From assembly GCA_902522865.1 (NCBI GenBank), contig CABYXC010000002.1, positions 102,415-166,414 on the forward strand: 64,000 bases of DNA, read 5' to 3'. Positions 17,757 through 27,405 of the stretch are shown here, piece by piece (the stretch's first letter is position 1; every line of letters begins with the position of its first letter). This DNA is from an uncultured Alphaproteobacteria bacterium (GTDB taxonomy: Bacteria > Pseudomonadota > Alphaproteobacteria > HIMB59 > GCA-002718135). The notes under the pieces are model-generated. The model had not been told where the DNA came from and did not search any database. It saw only the letters and a program-made list of their open reading frames with translations. Made by a program: the position numbers and the translations under genes.

Positions 17757-19070
17757 ATGACAAAATACTTTAGTAAAATACCAGAGATTAAATTTGAAGG
17801 TGAAGAAAGTACAAACCCATTCGCTTTTAAGTTTTATGATGAATCTAAAAAAGTTTTAGGCAAGTCTATGAAAGAGCATTTAAGGTTTGCTACTTGCTAT
17901 TGGCATACATTTACTTGGCCAGGTCTAGATCCGTTTGGCGGTCAAACATTTGACAGACCTTGGATGCAAGCAGGTGATGAAATGAAAATGGCTGAAATGA
18001 AACTTGATGCTGCATTTGATTTTTTCACTAAAATAAAAACACCTTTTTTCTGCTTTCACGATAGAGATATTTCTCCTGAAGGTTCAAATTATGCTGAAAC
18101 ACAAAAAAATTTTTTTCATATTATAGATTTAATGGAACAAAAAATTAATGACTCAGGAATGAAATTATTGTGGGGAACAGCAAATGCTTTTTCTCATAAA
18201 AGATATATGAGTGGTGCATCTACCAATCCAAACCCAGAAGTTTTTGCATATAAAGCTGCACAAGTAAAAGATTGTATGGATGCAACGATGAGATTGGGTG
18301 GTCAAAACTATGTTCTTTGGGGTGGAAGAGAAGGATACGAAACTATTCTTAATACTGACATGACCAAGGAAACAGCTAATCTTCAAAGATTTCTTGAATT
18401 AGTCGTTAATTATAAACACAAGATAGGATTTAAAGGTCAAATTTTATTGGAACCAAAACCTCATGAACCAACTAAACATCAATATGACTTTGACTCTGCA
18501 ACTTGCTTAGCGTTTTTACGAAAGGCAGGTTTAGAAAATGAGATTAAATTAAATGTTGAAGTTAATCATGCAACTTTATCTGGTCATAATTTTGAACATG
18601 AAATTGCTTACGCTACTTCAAACAGCGCCTTAGGAAGTATAGACATTAATAGAGGTGATACCTTGATAGGTTGGGATACAGATCAATTCCCAAATAATCC
18701 TGCCGACTTAATTATGTCATTTTATTTTATTTTTAAGAATGGCGGCTTAGGCCAAGGAGGCATGAACTTTGATGCAAAAATAAGAAGACAATCTATCGAT
18801 GCTGAAGATTTATTCCATGCTCATATTGGAGGCATGGATGTTTGTGCAAAAACACTTATTGCTGTTGAAAAAATGATGAATGATAATGTTATTCCTAAGT
18901 TTATTGAAGATAGATATGAAGACTGGAATAAAAGTTTAGGGCAGTTTATTCATAATAAAGATACTGGATTAGATGATATAAATAAAAAAGTAATCGACGA
19001 AAATATTGAACCAGAACCTCGTTCAGGAAGACAAGAATACCTGGAAAATATCTTAAATAAATATTTGTAG
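17757..19070 (+). CDS. xylA: xylose isomerase
   Basis: 437 aa TIM-barrel enzyme that interconverts D-xylose and D-xylulose, and also glucose and fructose. The length matches the long (group II) type. The catalytic pair His101 and Asp104 (FHDRD) is at the usual positions; metal ligands lie in LNVEVNHATLSGHNFEHE and in the DINRGDTLIGWDTDQFP region. AGGAAA precedes the ATG. No xylulokinase gene is in the window. It ends the sulfatase/ThuA run, so the final product of that pathway may be an aldose. Confidence 0.93.
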   Translation: MTKYFSKIPEIKFEGEESTNPFAFKFYDESKKVLGKSMKEHLRFATCYWHTFTWPGLDPFGGQTFDRPWMQAGDEMKMAEMKLDAAFDFFTKIKTPFFCFHDRDISPEGSNYAETQKNFFHIIDLMEQKINDSGMKLLWGTANAFSHKRYMSGASTNPNPEVFAYKAAQVKDCMDATMRLGGQNYVLWGGREGYETILNTDMTKETANLQRFLELVVNYKHKIGFKGQILLEPKPHEPTKHQYDFDSATCLAFLRKAGLENEIKLNVEVNHATLSGHNFEHEIAYATSNSALGSIDINRGDTLIGWDTDQFPNNPADLIMSFYFIFKNGGLGQGGMNFDAKIRRQSIDAEDLFHAHIGGMDVCAKTLIAVEKMMNDNVIPKFIEDRYEDWNKSLGQFIHNKDTGLDDINKKVIDENIEPEPRSGRQEYLENILNKYL

Positions 19071-19112
19071 TTACTAACCATAAGTTTCTATACTAATTGA
19101 TTTATAAATATT

Positions 19113-20042
19113 ATGAAAATTTATAAATTAGACACAGCATCAGATTTTGAAAAACTAAACCTTTGTCTCGCAATAGGTAATTTTGATGGAATACATAAAG
19201 GGCACCAAGAAATAATAAATAAAATTAAGGAGATTGCATCAAACAATAATTTATTATCTTCTATAATGAGTTTTAATCCTCATCCTCGTATTTACTTTAA
19301 TCAAATTAATGACCCTTTTAGTATTTATACTCAAAATGATAAAATAAATTTTCTTGAAAGATTGGGTTTAGATATATTTATAGATTTTTCTTTTGATAAC
19401 AATCTATCAGTATTATCAGCTGATGATTTTGTAACCAAAATTCTTATTGATAAATTAAACATTAAATACTTAGTAATAGGTACTGACTTTAAGTTTGGAA
19501 AAGACAGAAAAGGTAATTTTAAAACATTAGAAAAGTACACTGAAAAAAATAATTTTAATATTCATTTAATCGAACCTATTATGCTTGCTGATAAATCTGA
19601 TAAATATTCATCTTCAATAATTCGATCACAAATAAAAGAAGGTTATATTGAAGATGTTACAGAGTCTTTAGGTAGGCCCTGGCATATGCATGGAACAATA
19701 ATTGAAGGTGATAAAAGAGCTAGAGAAATAAATTTTCCGACTGCTAATATGATACCAGATCAACACATATTACCAAAAAGAGGTGTTTACTGTGTGGAAG
19801 TGCTATTAGAAGGCAAAAAATACAAAGGTGTTTCAAATTTTGGTTTAAGACCAACAGTCGATGGAAGTAAACTCCTTCTAGAGACACATATGTTTAATTT
19901 TAGTGAAGAAATATATGGTAAAGAATTGACTGTTGAATTCCTTACATTTATTAGGTCTGAACAAAAATTTAATAATTTTGAAGAATTAACCAAGCAAATC
20001 AACAAAGATATGAATACAGCTAAAGAATATCATCAACTATAA
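19113..20042 (+). CDS. ribF: bifunctional riboflavin kinase/FAD synthetase
   Basis: 309 aa. The N-terminal nucleotidyltransferase domain has IGNFDGIHKGHQEI and SIIRSQI; the C-terminal kinase domain has GDKRAREINFPTANM and GVSNFGLRPTVDG. It converts riboflavin to FMN and then to FAD. It is first in a core operon and overlaps the ileS start by one base; the ribF-ileS-lspA order is common in proteobacteria. Confidence 0.95.
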   Translation: MKIYKLDTASDFEKLNLCLAIGNFDGIHKGHQEIINKIKEIASNNNLLSSIMSFNPHPRIYFNQINDPFSIYTQNDKINFLERLGLDIFIDFSFDNNLSVLSADDFVTKILIDKLNIKYLVIGTDFKFGKDRKGNFKTLEKYTEKNNFNIHLIEPIMLADKSDKYSSSIIRSQIKEGYIEDVTESLGRPWHMHGTIIEGDKRAREINFPTANMIPDQHILPKRGVYCVEVLLEGKKYKGVSNFGLRPTVDGSKLLLETHMFNFSEEIYGKELTVEFLTFIRSEQKFNNFEELTKQINKDMNTAKEYHQL

Positions 20043-22819
20043 TGGAATATAAAGATACAATTTTTCTTCCCAAAACATCTTTTGAAATGAGAGCTAACCT
20101 TCCAGCAAAAGAACCTGCAATAATAGAGGAGTGGGATAAAGAAAATATTTTTAAAAAGCTAAGAGATAAATCTAAAGGTAGAGAAAAATTTGTTCTTCAT
20201 GATGGTCCGCCATACGCAAATGGACATATTCATATGGGAACTGCTCTTAACAAAATTTTAAAAGATGTCATTGTCCGAACACAACAAATGGCTGGTAAAG
20301 ACTCTATCTATGTTCCTGGTTGGGACTGTCACGGTTTACCAATTGAATGGAAAATAGAAGAAGAATATAGAAAAAAAGGAAAGAACAAGGATGATGTTCC
20401 AACTGTTCAATTCAGAAATGAGTGTAGAGACTTTGCAGAAAAATGGATCGAGATACAAAAAAAAGAATTTAGACGACTAGGTGTTGAAGGAGATTGGGAA
20501 AATCCTTACCTCACAATGTCAAATCAAGCAGAAGCGCAAATTGTTCGAGAACTTGGAAAATTTCTACTTGATGAAAGCTTGTATAAAGGAGCAAAACCAG
20601 TTCTCTGGTCCGTTGTAGAAAAGACAGCTTTAGCTGATGCTGAAGTTGAATATGAAGATCATACGTCCAACACTATTTATGTTAAATTTTTAATTAAAAA
20701 TTCTACAGATAAAGATTTAATTGAGTCTAATATAGTTATTTGGACAACAACTCCTTGGACTATTCCAGGTAACAGAGCTCTGGCTTATGGTAAAGAATTA
20801 GATTATTCACTTATTATTGTTGAGGAATTAGAAGAAGATAGTCTAGCCAAAATAAATGATAAATTAATATTTGCTTCAGAACTTTTAGAAAGTGTAACTA
20901 AAGAAATTGGAATTAAAAAATTTAGTATAAAAAAGAAATTTAAAGGAGATAATTTATCTTCTTGTGAATGTGAACATCCGTTTAAACAATTGGGATACGA
21001 TTTTATTGTAAAACCATTTCATGGAGATTTTGTAAACTTAGAACAGGGAACAGGAGTTGTACATATAGCTCCTGGACACGGAGATGACGATTATGTTTTA
21101 GGGATAGAAAATAATGTTGATATTATCCAGACAGTTCAAGATGATGGAAAATATAATCAACATGCCGTTGGTTTTGAAGGCGAGCATATTTATAAAGTAG
21201 ATCACAAAATTGCAGATAAATTAGAAGAATTTTCAAAATTATTATTTAAAGGTACTCTTCGTCATAGCTACCCACATTCGTGGCGGTCTAAAGCTCCTCT
21301 TATTTATAGAAATACTCCACAATGGTTCATTTCCATGGAAAAGAATAATTTAAGAGACATTGCTCTTAGATCAATTGATGAAACTATTTTCTATCCTCCT
21401 CAAGGCCAAACAAGGCTTAGATCAATGATTGAAACTAGACCAGATTGGTGTGTATCTAGACAAAGAGTGTGGGGTGTACCTTTACCATTATTTGTAAATA
21501 AAAAAACGGGTCAACCTTTAAGAGATGAAAATATTATCAATAGAATAGCAGACATATATGAAAAAGAAGGAAGCAATACGTGGTTTACCGAAGATCCACA
21601 AAGGTTTTTAGGGGATGAATATTCACTTGAAGATTATGAACAGGTTAAAGATGTAGTTGAAGTTTGGTTTGATAGTGGTTCTACACATGCTTTTTGTCTA
21701 GAACAAAGAGAAGATTTGAAATGGCCTGCATCGATGTACTTAGAAGGAAGTGATCAACACAGAGGATGGTTTCATTCATCTCTTTTGGAGTCTTCTGGCA
21801 CAAGAGGTAAAGCGCCTTATGAAAGCGTTCTTACACACGGGTTTGTTGTTGATGGAAGAGGACGTAAAATGTCTAAATCTTTAGGTAACGTTATTTCTCC
21901 AGATGATATATTAAAAAAATATGGAGTAGATATTTTAAGATTGTGGGTAGTTGCTTCTGATTATTATGATGATCTTAAACTTGATAATGCTATCCTCCAA
22001 TCACAAGCTGAGTCTTATAGAAGAATAAGAAATACCTTTCGTTTTTTAATTGGCAATTTAAGTGATTTTACTGAAGAAGAATCTATTGATGAGAGTGAAT
22101 TTCCAGAGTTAGAAAGATATCTTCTACATCGATTATGGGAAGTTGATAAAGTCGTTCAAAAATGTGTATCAACATTTAACTTTCACTTAATGTTTACTAC
22201 TCTACTGAACTTTTGTTCAAGTGATCTTTCAGCTTTTTATTTTGATATTAGAAAAGACACAATATATTGTGATAGTAAAGAGTCGGTTAAAAGAAGGTCT
22301 ACCAGAACTCTATTAAATATAATTTTTAATCATTTAGTAAGATGGTTTGCCCCTTCTATTTCCTTTACTTCTGAAGAAGCTTGGAAAGCAATGGGAAATA
22401 TAGAAAGTATACACCTACAAGATTTTTTACAATGTAAAAAAGAATATGAAGATAATCAATTAAATGAAAAATGGAATATAATTAAAAATATTAGAAAAGT
22501 TGCCACTGGAGCTATTGAAAAAATCAGAGAAGAAAAAACTATTCGTTCAAGTCTTGAAGCACACATAGATATTTTTGTTTCTGCAGAAAGTTATAAAAAA
22601 CTTGAGAAAGTAATGTTTGATGAAATTACAATTACTTCATCATTTTCTTTGTTTGTTATTGACGAAAAATCCAATGGTTTCTCTATTGAAGATATTTCTG
22701 ATGTTATTGTAAAAGCATCAAAGGTAAATGGAGAAAAGTGTCAAAGATGTTGGAAATATGAGGCAAAGTTAATAAATGATGAAGTTTGTATCAGGTGTAA
22801 TACTGTAATATTTAAGTGA
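20042..22819 (+). CDS. ileS: isoleucyl-tRNA synthetase
   Basis: 925 aa class Ia synthetase. The HIGH motif reads HIHMG (62-66) after DGPPYANG, and KMSKS lies at 609-613. The editing domain contains TTTPWTIPGNRALAYG. The C-terminal zinc site has two CxxC pairs (CQRCW and CIRC), as in the bacterial type. It overlaps ribF upstream and lspA downstream by a few bases. Confidence 0.97.
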   Translation: MEYKDTIFLPKTSFEMRANLPAKEPAIIEEWDKENIFKKLRDKSKGREKFVLHDGPPYANGHIHMGTALNKILKDVIVRTQQMAGKDSIYVPGWDCHGLPIEWKIEEEYRKKGKNKDDVPTVQFRNECRDFAEKWIEIQKKEFRRLGVEGDWENPYLTMSNQAEAQIVRELGKFLLDESLYKGAKPVLWSVVEKTALADAEVEYEDHTSNTIYVKFLIKNSTDKDLIESNIVIWTTTPWTIPGNRALAYGKELDYSLIIVEELEEDSLAKINDKLIFASELLESVTKEIGIKKFSIKKKFKGDNLSSCECEHPFKQLGYDFIVKPFHGDFVNLEQGTGVVHIAPGHGDDDYVLGIENNVDIIQTVQDDGKYNQHAVGFEGEHIYKVDHKIADKLEEFSKLLFKGTLRHSYPHSWRSKAPLIYRNTPQWFISMEKNNLRDIALRSIDETIFYPPQGQTRLRSMIETRPDWCVSRQRVWGVPLPLFVNKKTGQPLRDENIINRIADIYEKEGSNTWFTEDPQRFLGDEYSLEDYEQVKDVVEVWFDSGSTHAFCLEQREDLKWPASMYLEGSDQHRGWFHSSLLESSGTRGKAPYESVLTHGFVVDGRGRKMSKSLGNVISPDDILKKYGVDILRLWVVASDYYDDLKLDNAILQSQAESYRRIRNTFRFLIGNLSDFTEEESIDESEFPELERYLLHRLWEVDKVVQKCVSTFNFHLMFTTLLNFCSSDLSAFYFDIRKDTIYCDSKESVKRRSTRTLLNIIFNHLVRWFAPSISFTSEEAWKAMGNIESIHLQDFLQCKKEYEDNQLNEKWNIIKNIRKVATGAIEKIREEKTIRSSLEAHIDIFVSAESYKKLEKVMFDEITITSSFSLFVIDEKSNGFSIEDISDVIVKASKVNGEKCQRCWKYEAKLINDEVCIRCNTVIFK

Positions 22820-23268
22820 TTAAAACAGCAGTATTCATTTTTTTGATATTATTAGATTTATTAACAAAATTTTTTATTCAGAATAATTTATTTCTAAATC
22901 AATCAATAAAAATCAATGAATATTTTGATTTAGTTTATGTTCAGAACTTTGGTGTTTCTTTTGGTTTATTTTCTGGTTATGTTTCTCATTGGATATTAAT
23001 ACTTATAGCCTTAATAGTTGTTATATTAATTTTTTATTTATTTATTAAATCAGATAAACAATTAGAAAAACTGGCTTATTTCTTTGTTATAATTGGGGCT
23101 TTATCAAATATCATTGATAGATTAATAAATAGTTATGTTGTTGATTTTATCTTACTACATTATGAAAATTTTTATTGGCCAGCATTTAATCTAGCAGATA
23201 TCTATATTACAATTGGAATTATCATGTTAATGATGAGCTTTTTTATAAAATCAAAAACTGTAAAATGA
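22816..23268 (+). CDS. lspA: lipoprotein signal peptidase
   Basis: 150 aa aspartic peptidase of the inner membrane with four hydrophobic segments. It cleaves prolipoproteins after lipidation. The two catalytic Asp lie in NIIDRLINSYVVDF and FNLADIYI; the conserved Asn of VQNFGVSFGLF is also present. It starts with GTG inside the end of ileS and overlaps the next gene, itself a lipoprotein, by four bases. Confidence 0.94.
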   Translation: MIKTAVFIFLILLDLLTKFFIQNNLFLNQSIKINEYFDLVYVQNFGVSFGLFSGYVSHWILILIALIVVILIFYLFIKSDKQLEKLAYFFVIIGALSNIIDRLINSYVVDFILLHYENFYWPAFNLADIYITIGIIMLMMSFFIKSKTVK

Positions 23269-23765
23269 AAAAATTTATCTTTGTAACAATCATTTCCTCA
23301 ATTTTTCTATCCTCTTGTAATACTATAAGAAGTAGTGCTGGTGTAGAAAGAAAAGTAATAGATGAATACAATGTAGTTGAAAATCCTCCATTGGTAATTC
23401 CACCAAATTTTAATTTACTACCACCAGATCAAATTGAATCAAAAGATATTGATGATACAGATAGCGAACTTGCTAAGGAAATCCTCTTTGGTTTGGATGA
23501 AGAAAGTGATGAAACACCTTCTGAAAATTCTGTTATTGACAATATTTTAAAAGAAACTGAAGCAGATCAAGTTGATAATAGTATCAGGGAAGATCTTGAT
23601 GGAAACTCAGATGATGAAATAAGCCAAGATAATACAGATGTCGAACGTGAAAATATAGAAGAGCCAAAAAAGAAGAAAAGATTTTTCTTTTTCAACAGTA
23701 AAGAAGAAAATGAAGATGAAGAAGAAGGTGAACCTAAAAAGAAAAAAAGATTTTTCTTCTTTTAA
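23265..23765 (+). CDS. DUF3035 lipoprotein with duplicated Lys4-Arg-Phe4 tail
   Basis: 166 aa. A signal peptide with lipobox LSSC makes Cys18 the lipidated residue. The segment after it (NPPLVIPPNFNLLPP) is typical of DUF3035, a small outer-membrane lipoprotein family of alphaproteobacteria placed beside lspA. The second half is strongly acidic and carries two copies of KKKKRFFFF, the second at the extreme C-terminus (codons 23667-23693 and 23736-23762), separated by an Asp/Glu-rich linker. That repeated basic-aromatic element is unusual. It may bind lipid or a barrel partner, or it may be a low-complexity expansion. Confidence 0.85.
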   Translation: MKKFIFVTIISSIFLSSCNTIRSSAGVERKVIDEYNVVENPPLVIPPNFNLLPPDQIESKDIDDTDSELAKEILFGLDEESDETPSENSVIDNILKETEADQVDNSIREDLDGNSDDEISQDNTDVERENIEEPKKKKRFFFFNSKEENEDEEEGEPKKKKRFFFF

Positions 23766-23773
23766 TTTTATAA

Positions 23774-24973
23774 ATGGAAATAAAATACTTTAATTCAAAT
23801 TTTGACAAAATCACTCAAAATAAAGATACTGATCAAAATATAACTAATGTAATAGAAAAACTTCCTTCTCTGAATATTGTTTCAGATAAAAATTTATTAG
23901 AAGAAACCATAAAAATATCAAATCAATTTAAAGAGAAAAAGGAAAAAATAATTGTATTTGGTACAGGAGGTTCAAATTTAGGTGCAAGGGCATTAAATAA
24001 TGTTATTTCTAATAATAAAATTATTTTAGAATTTTATGATAATGTTGACCCTATTAATTTTGAAAAAAATTTTCAAAATATAAATTTTGAGCTAACTGGT
24101 TTCTTGGTTATTTCAAAATCGGGTACTACACCAGAGACATTATCTCAATTTTCATGTCTTTATCAAAAAGCAATAGAAGCTAATAAAGTTGAAGCATTTT
24201 TTTCAAATACTTTAATCATAACTGAATTTAAGGAATCTCCTCTTTTTAAAATTGCAAAAGATAATAATTGTTTACTATTAGAGCATCATAAAGATGTTGG
24301 AGGTAGATATTCAATATTTACTAATGTTGGTATTGTGCCTGCAATCATTTCTGGATTAAATATTAATGAACTTTTTAGTGGAGCATCTGAAGTAATTAAT
24401 AATATTGATAATTACAGACCTTTTGATCTTGGAAGATATTTAACCCAAAAAGAAAATGCAAAATATACTAATAATGTTTTAATGACATACTCAGATTCAC
24501 TGTATTTTTTTGGAAAGTGGTATCTGCAACTTTGGGCAGAAAGTATTGGAAAAAATAATAAAGGTATTACAGCAATTCATTCACTAGGGACCACTGATCA
24601 GCATAGTCAATTACAATTGTATTTAGATGGACCTAAAGACAAATATTTCACCTTTATCACTACAGATCATTCAAATAAGGGTATCAAAATTAATAATGAT
24701 ATGTTTGAAGGTACCGATATTGACTATTTTAAAGATAAAACAATGGGAGATCTAATGGAAGCTGAACAGCGCGCAACCATTGAAACTTTTAAATTAAATA
24801 ATTTTAGTTTTAGAGAAATCTATATTCCAAAAATAGATGAACAAAACTTAGGCAAATTATTATCGTTTAGTATAATCGAAACCATCGCTTGCTGTATGTA
24901 TTTAGATGTTGATCCTTTTGACCAACCTGCTGTTGAACAAGGTAAAAAACTAACTAAAATTTATTTAAGATAG
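23774..24973 (+). CDS. pgi: glucose-6-phosphate isomerase
   Basis: 399 aa, shorter than the 550-aa enterobacterial enzyme, with both SIS domains kept. Visible motifs are GTGGSNLGARAL, the phosphate-binding SKSGTTPETL and HSLGTTDQHSQLQLYLDG. It interconverts glucose-6-phosphate and fructose-6-phosphate. It follows the lipoprotein gene by eight bases, so it is probably the last gene of the ribF operon, and it overlaps the convergent rsmD by nine bases. Confidence 0.93.
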   Translation: MEIKYFNSNFDKITQNKDTDQNITNVIEKLPSLNIVSDKNLLEETIKISNQFKEKKEKIIVFGTGGSNLGARALNNVISNNKIILEFYDNVDPINFEKNFQNINFELTGFLVISKSGTTPETLSQFSCLYQKAIEANKVEAFFSNTLIITEFKESPLFKIAKDNNCLLLEHHKDVGGRYSIFTNVGIVPAIISGLNINELFSGASEVINNIDNYRPFDLGRYLTQKENAKYTNNVLMTYSDSLYFFGKWYLQLWAESIGKNNKGITAIHSLGTTDQHSQLQLYLDGPKDKYFTFITTDHSNKGIKINNDMFEGTDIDYFKDKTMGDLMEAEQRATIETFKLNNFSFREIYIPKIDEQNLGKLLSFSIIETIACCMYLDVDPFDQPAVEQGKKLTKIYLR

Positions 24974-25525
24974 TTTAAAAAAATAAATTATTGTTTTGCC
25001 GTAAGTCTTTTTTTGAAGCAGATTCAAATTTTCTGGAATCACAATATTATCTTTCACACTTGTTTCTAAGCCAATCACTGTAGTATTTTTAATGTTACTG
25101 GATAAATTTTCTAAGAGCTTTGTTAAATTATACTTTGCATAAGGTGGATCAATATAAACAACTGAAATATTCTTAAATTCTATTTCTAGTTTAGAATGAA
25201 TAAGGTCTTCTTCATAAATTTTAAATTGATTATTTTTACAAATACTTAGACAATTTTTTCTTAAAATTTTAAGAACTTCAATATTATTCTCAAAAAAAAT
25301 TACTTCTCTCATACCTCTAGAAATTGCTTCTAGACCCATTGTGCCAATACCTGCAAAAAGATCTAAAAAAATTTTATTTTTATATAATTCGATAGAATTT
25401 TTGATTGCATAACTTTCAATAATTGAAAAAAAAGCTTCTCTTCTTAGAGAAGAAGTTGGTCTTACAAAATCATTAATACTAGCTAATTTTTTTTGCTTAA
25501 ACTTTCCCCCAGTAATCCGAATCAT
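24965..25525 (-). CDS. rsmD: 16S rRNA (guanine966-N2)-methyltransferase
   Basis: 186 aa SAM-dependent methyltransferase. Landmarks are the N-terminal MIRITGGKFKQKKL with RPTSSLRREAFFSII, the SAM motif FLDLFAGIGTMGLEAISRG and the catalytic DPPY motif in VYIDPPYAKYN. It modifies G966 of 16S rRNA in the 30S subunit. Its start overlaps the end of the pseudouridine synthase gene by four bases. Confidence 0.94.
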   Translation of the reverse strand: MIRITGGKFKQKKLASINDFVRPTSSLRREAFFSIIESYAIKNSIELYKNKIFLDLFAGIGTMGLEAISRGMREVIFFENNIEVLKILRKNCLSICKNNQFKIYEEDLIHSKLEIEFKNISVVYIDPPYAKYNLTKLLENLSSNIKNTTVIGLETSVKDNIVIPENLNLLQKKTYGKTIIYFFKLS

Positions 25526-26214
25526 GTGCTAATTGAATTTAATTTTTGAAATTGCCCTTCTTTAAGTCTTCCAAGCTTATAAGGGCCATATCCAATTCTT
25601 ATTAATTTAACTATATTCCATGAAAAATAATTACAAATATTTCTAATTTCTCTATTTTTTCCTTCTTTAAGTTTAAAAATTAACCAACTATGATTTTTTA
25701 ATTTTTTTTCAAAGGCAACTTTAATTTTTTTATAATTTATTTCTTTAATTGTAATACCTTTATTTATTTTTTGTAAATCAGTATGTTGTACATTGTTATT
25801 TATACAAACTCTATAGATCCGCTCTATGTTTGAAGATGGATGTTCCAAATATCTTGAATAGTCACCATTATTAGTTAGTAAGATCAATCCTTCACTCATA
25901 TAATCCAATCTTCCAACACTTATTAATTGACCAACATTTTTTGGTAATAAATCAAAAATTTTTTTTCTACCTAAATTATCTTTTGTACTACAAATATATT
26001 TTATTGGTTTGTATAACTTCCATACTTCAACTTTATTTGCTTTTTTAATAATTTTATTATTAACTTTAATTATATCTAAATTACTTACTTTATGACTTGG
26101 ATGAGTGCAAACTTGATTATTAATTTTAATTTTTTTTTCTACAATTAATTTTTCAGCATCTCTTCGTGAACAAATTCCAGCACTTGATAAATATTTTGAA
26201 ATTCTAATATTCAC
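25522..26214 (-). CDS. ribosomal pseudouridine synthase, RsuA/RluB family
   Basis: 230 aa. An N-terminal S4 RNA-binding domain (RISKYLSSAGICSRRDAEKLI) is followed by the synthase domain with the catalytic Asp in GRLDYMSEGLILLTNNGD. Family members modify 16S U516 (RsuA) or 23S U2605 (RluB); the small alphaproteobacterial forms are usually called RluB, but the target cannot be told by eye. It is coupled by four-base overlaps on both sides. Confidence 0.9.
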   Translation of the reverse strand: MNIRISKYLSSAGICSRRDAEKLIVEKKIKINNQVCTHPSHKVSNLDIIKVNNKIIKKANKVEVWKLYKPIKYICSTKDNLGRKKIFDLLPKNVGQLISVGRLDYMSEGLILLTNNGDYSRYLEHPSSNIERIYRVCINNNVQHTDLQKINKGITIKEINYKKIKVAFEKKLKNHSWLIFKLKEGKNREIRNICNYFSWNIVKLIRIGYGPYKLGRLKEGQFQKLNSIST

Positions 26215-26909
26215 TTTGTTTTACTAATAAAATTTTTAATTATTTTTATATCATATTTTGTAATTAAAAATTCAGGATGCCATTGTAAGCCAATACACCA
26301 TTTGTGTTTTTTATGTTCTACTCCTTCAATAACACCATCATTGGCTGTACATGAAATATTTAAGTCTTTACCTACTTTTTTTACTGACTGATGATGCGCA
26401 CTATTAACATTTATTTTTTGAGTCCCGCATATTTTGTGTAGTTGAGTATTTTTTGAAATATTAACACTATGACTAGTCTGATTTCTTGGATTTACTTGTT
26501 CATGGTTTATCTGATCTTTTTTTATATCTTGTATTAAAGTTCCACCACATGCAACATTAATAAGTTGTGCACCACCACAAATTCCTAATATGGGTTTGTT
26601 ATATTTGAAAAATTTATTGAAAATATTTAATTCAAAATTCGTTCTTTTATTTTTAATATTTTTAGATTTAGTATTACTTGTTTTATATAATTTAGGATGA
26701 ATATCAAAATCTCCTCCAGTAATAATTAAGCCATCAATTAAATGACAAAAATCATCAATATATTTTTTTTCATGTAACAATGGAAATGGAACAGCATTAA
26801 ATTTTGTTAAGGAAGTTAAGTAATTTTCTCTTAACGCATACCAGGGAAATTTTGAGTATGTTTTCTTTTTTTCACTATCAAGAGTTATTCCAATAATTGG
26901 TTTTTTCAT
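26211..26909 (-). CDS. class I glutamine amidotransferase, gamma-glutamyl-GABA hydrolase (C26) family
   Basis: 232 aa PuuD-like hydrolase. The nucleophile elbow is LGICGGAQLIN (Cys after Gly-Ile), the His/Glu pair lies in GLQWHPEFL, and NSAHHQSVKK is a family segment. PuuD releases GABA from gamma-glutamyl-GABA in putrescine degradation; no other put or puu gene is here, so the substrate remains open. It is first in the short leftward operon with the pseudouridine synthase and rsmD, and is divergent from tadA. Confidence 0.85.
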   Translation of the reverse strand: MKKPIIGITLDSEKKKTYSKFPWYALRENYLTSLTKFNAVPFPLLHEKKYIDDFCHLIDGLIITGGDFDIHPKLYKTSNTKSKNIKNKRTNFELNIFNKFFKYNKPILGICGGAQLINVACGGTLIQDIKKDQINHEQVNPRNQTSHSVNISKNTQLHKICGTQKINVNSAHHQSVKKVGKDLNISCTANDGVIEGVEHKKHKWCIGLQWHPEFLITKYDIKIIKNFISKTK

Positions 26910-26920
26910 TATAATTCAAC

Positions 26921-26926
26921 TATAAT
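26921..26926 (+). promoter_or_regulatory. putative -10 box of tadA
   Basis: TATAAT lies 24 bases before the preferred tadA start, in the 40-base divergent gap. No good -35 is seen. Weak support. Confidence 0.3.
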
Positions 26927-26949
26927 GTACAACATTAGTGTGTTCCAGA

Positions 26950-27405
26950 ATGAACGTTGATTTTTTTATGAAAGAAGCAATTATTGAAGCAGATAAAGCT
27001 TATAATTTAAATGAGGTCCCAGTTGGTGGAATTCTTGTTGATAATACAACAAACAATATTGTAGCCAGAAGCTACAATACAGTAAATAAAAATAAAAATG
27101 CTATCAAACATTGTGAATTAAATCTTATTCATGAAGCTTGCGAAAGACTAAAACTTAAATATTTAGAAAATATGACGTTATTTGTTACTTTGGAACCATG
27201 TACAATGTGCGCTAGCGCAATAAGTGAGGTACATATTAAAGATCTATATTTTGGGGCGTATGATGAAAAAAATGGAGGAATTGAAAAACTCCGAGTTGCT
27301 TTTCAAAGAGAAAATATATTTTTACCAACTATTTATGGTGGCATTATGGAAAAAGAATGTAGAAATTTAATAAAAAAATTTTTTAAAAATAAACATGATA
27401 GATAA
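26950..27405 (+). CDS. tadA: tRNA-specific adenosine deaminase
   Basis: 151 aa zinc-dependent deaminase that makes inosine-34 in tRNA-Arg(ACG). Zinc ligands are in HCEL (the family usually has HAE) and in PCTMC. The catalytic Glu follows the Cys of HCE. ATG 26950 is preferred; an upstream GTG at 26938 would add four residues with no clear SD. It overlaps xseA by 11 bases. The Ala-to-Cys change beside the zinc His is unusual but leaves the ligands in place. Confidence 0.9.
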   Translation: MNVDFFMKEAIIEADKAYNLNEVPVGGILVDNTTNNIVARSYNTVNKNKNAIKHCELNLIHEACERLKLKYLENMTLFVTLEPCTMCASAISEVHIKDLYFGAYDEKNGGIEKLRVAFQRENIFLPTIYGGIMEKECRNLIKKFFKNKHDR

